From an uncultured Verrucomicrobiota bacterium (GTDB lineage: Bacteria; Verrucomicrobiota; Verrucomicrobiia; Chthoniobacterales; SZAS-18), in contig CALMOL010000281.1 in NCBI GenBank assembly GCA_937871685.1, positions 1-6,783 on the forward strand: a stretch of DNA of 6,783 nt, given 5' to 3'. Positions 6,541 through 6,783 of this stretch are shown here, in pieces. Position 1 is the first letter of the stretch. Each line of letters begins with the position of its first letter. A program made the position numbers and the translations under genes. The notes beneath the pieces are model-generated. The model had not been told where the DNA came from. It was given only the letters and a program-made list of their open reading frames with translations, and ran no database searches.

Positions 6541-6660
6541 CGCGGGGTCGCCCTGGGCCGGCGGGAGGTCGCCGACGCGGACGGTCGCCCCCTTCTCCTG
6601 GATCGTCTGCCCCAGCGCCGAGACGACCCGCCGGACGATCGCGGCGACGTCCTTCAGCAG
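6541..6660 (-). pseudogene. Histidine-kinase-like fragment fused to yyaL frame
   Basis: In the same frame as the YyaL gene, these about 40 codons include IVRRVVSALGQTIQEKGATV followed by RVGDLPPAQGDPAML. This resembles the segment of sensor histidine kinases that links the dimerisation domain to the ATP-binding domain (pattern: V-x-x-x-L-x-x-x-I-x-E-x-G-A-x-V, then LP-x-x-x-GD-x-x-x-L). The next expected motif, the N-box (QN-L-x-x-NA-x-K), does not follow; the frame passes directly into YyaL sequence at about 6540. No start codon is visible. It is a fragment, most likely brought in by an assembly chimera or a rearrangement. Family assignment is from motif recall only. Confidence 0.55.
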
Positions 6661-6783
6661 CTGGTCACCGGCGGCGTGGCCGGTCTGCCGATCGACCGGG
6701 TGTCGTTCGCGGGCGTCAACCTCGATCCGCTCAACAACCCGCAGCGCTACGGCGGCTTCGTGCTCGTGATGCTCGTGATCGTC
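6661..6783 (+). CDS. Possible LivM-type permease fragment
   Basis: Plus frame 1 reads LVTGGVAGLPIDRVSFAGVN and then LDPLNNPQRYGGFVLVMLVIV, open to the window edge. LTGG-x-x-GL, a short loop with F-G, then a Y-x-x-x hydrophobic stretch is how the periplasmic loop and following membrane helix look in LivM-type permeases of branched-chain amino acid ABC importers. The ending VLVMLVIV would be the start of a membrane helix. Only 41 codons are present, there is no start codon, and the frame upstream of 6660 does not continue as a permease. The opposite strand is also open here but gives a His/Glu/Arg-rich sequence without a motif. The call is tentative. Confidence 0.4.
   Translation, partial: MVTGGVAGLPIDRVSFAGVNLDPLNNPQRYGGFVLVMLVIV

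Overview
The window is high-GC bacterial DNA with two long genes on the minus strand, a gene-poor, repeat-rich left end (1-1315) and an incoherent right end (about 6541-6783). The GC content, the repeat-rich spacer and the protein style fit an Opitutaceae-like Verrucomicrobiota or a similar environmental lineage. That assignment is an impression from the sequence and is not shown by any marker gene.

Right to left, in the direction of transcription: 5017-6540 encodes the C-terminal three quarters of a YyaL/SSP411-type protein (DUF255, thioredoxin-like plus alpha/alpha-toroid). It overlaps by ATGA the start of a complete 1234-residue SWIM zinc-finger/SNF2-family DNA-dependent ATPase (1316-5020). 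The overlap fixes the SNF2 start at 5020 and suggests one translationally coupled transcription unit. No functional link between the two families is visible from the sequence.

Downstream of the SNF2 gene there is no intact gene. Instead there are: an interrupted inverted repeat (1186-1299); the wreck of an IS5-type transposase with two in-frame stops and an internal deletion (874-1220); an array of about twenty 21-bp units with a palindromic core (413-831) that reads as heptads on both strands; and a perfect 35-bp inverted repeat with a 26-bp loop (58-153). The 21-bp array is the most unusual structure here.

At the right edge the YyaL frame runs into sequence that does not belong to that family. 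About 120 bp (6541-6660, minus) read like a histidine-kinase segment just before the ATP-binding domain, and the last about 120 bp (6661-6783, plus) read like a piece of a LivM-type permease. The thioredoxin-like N-terminus of YyaL is absent. A chimeric contig end is the simplest explanation; a real rearrangement cannot be excluded from sequence alone.
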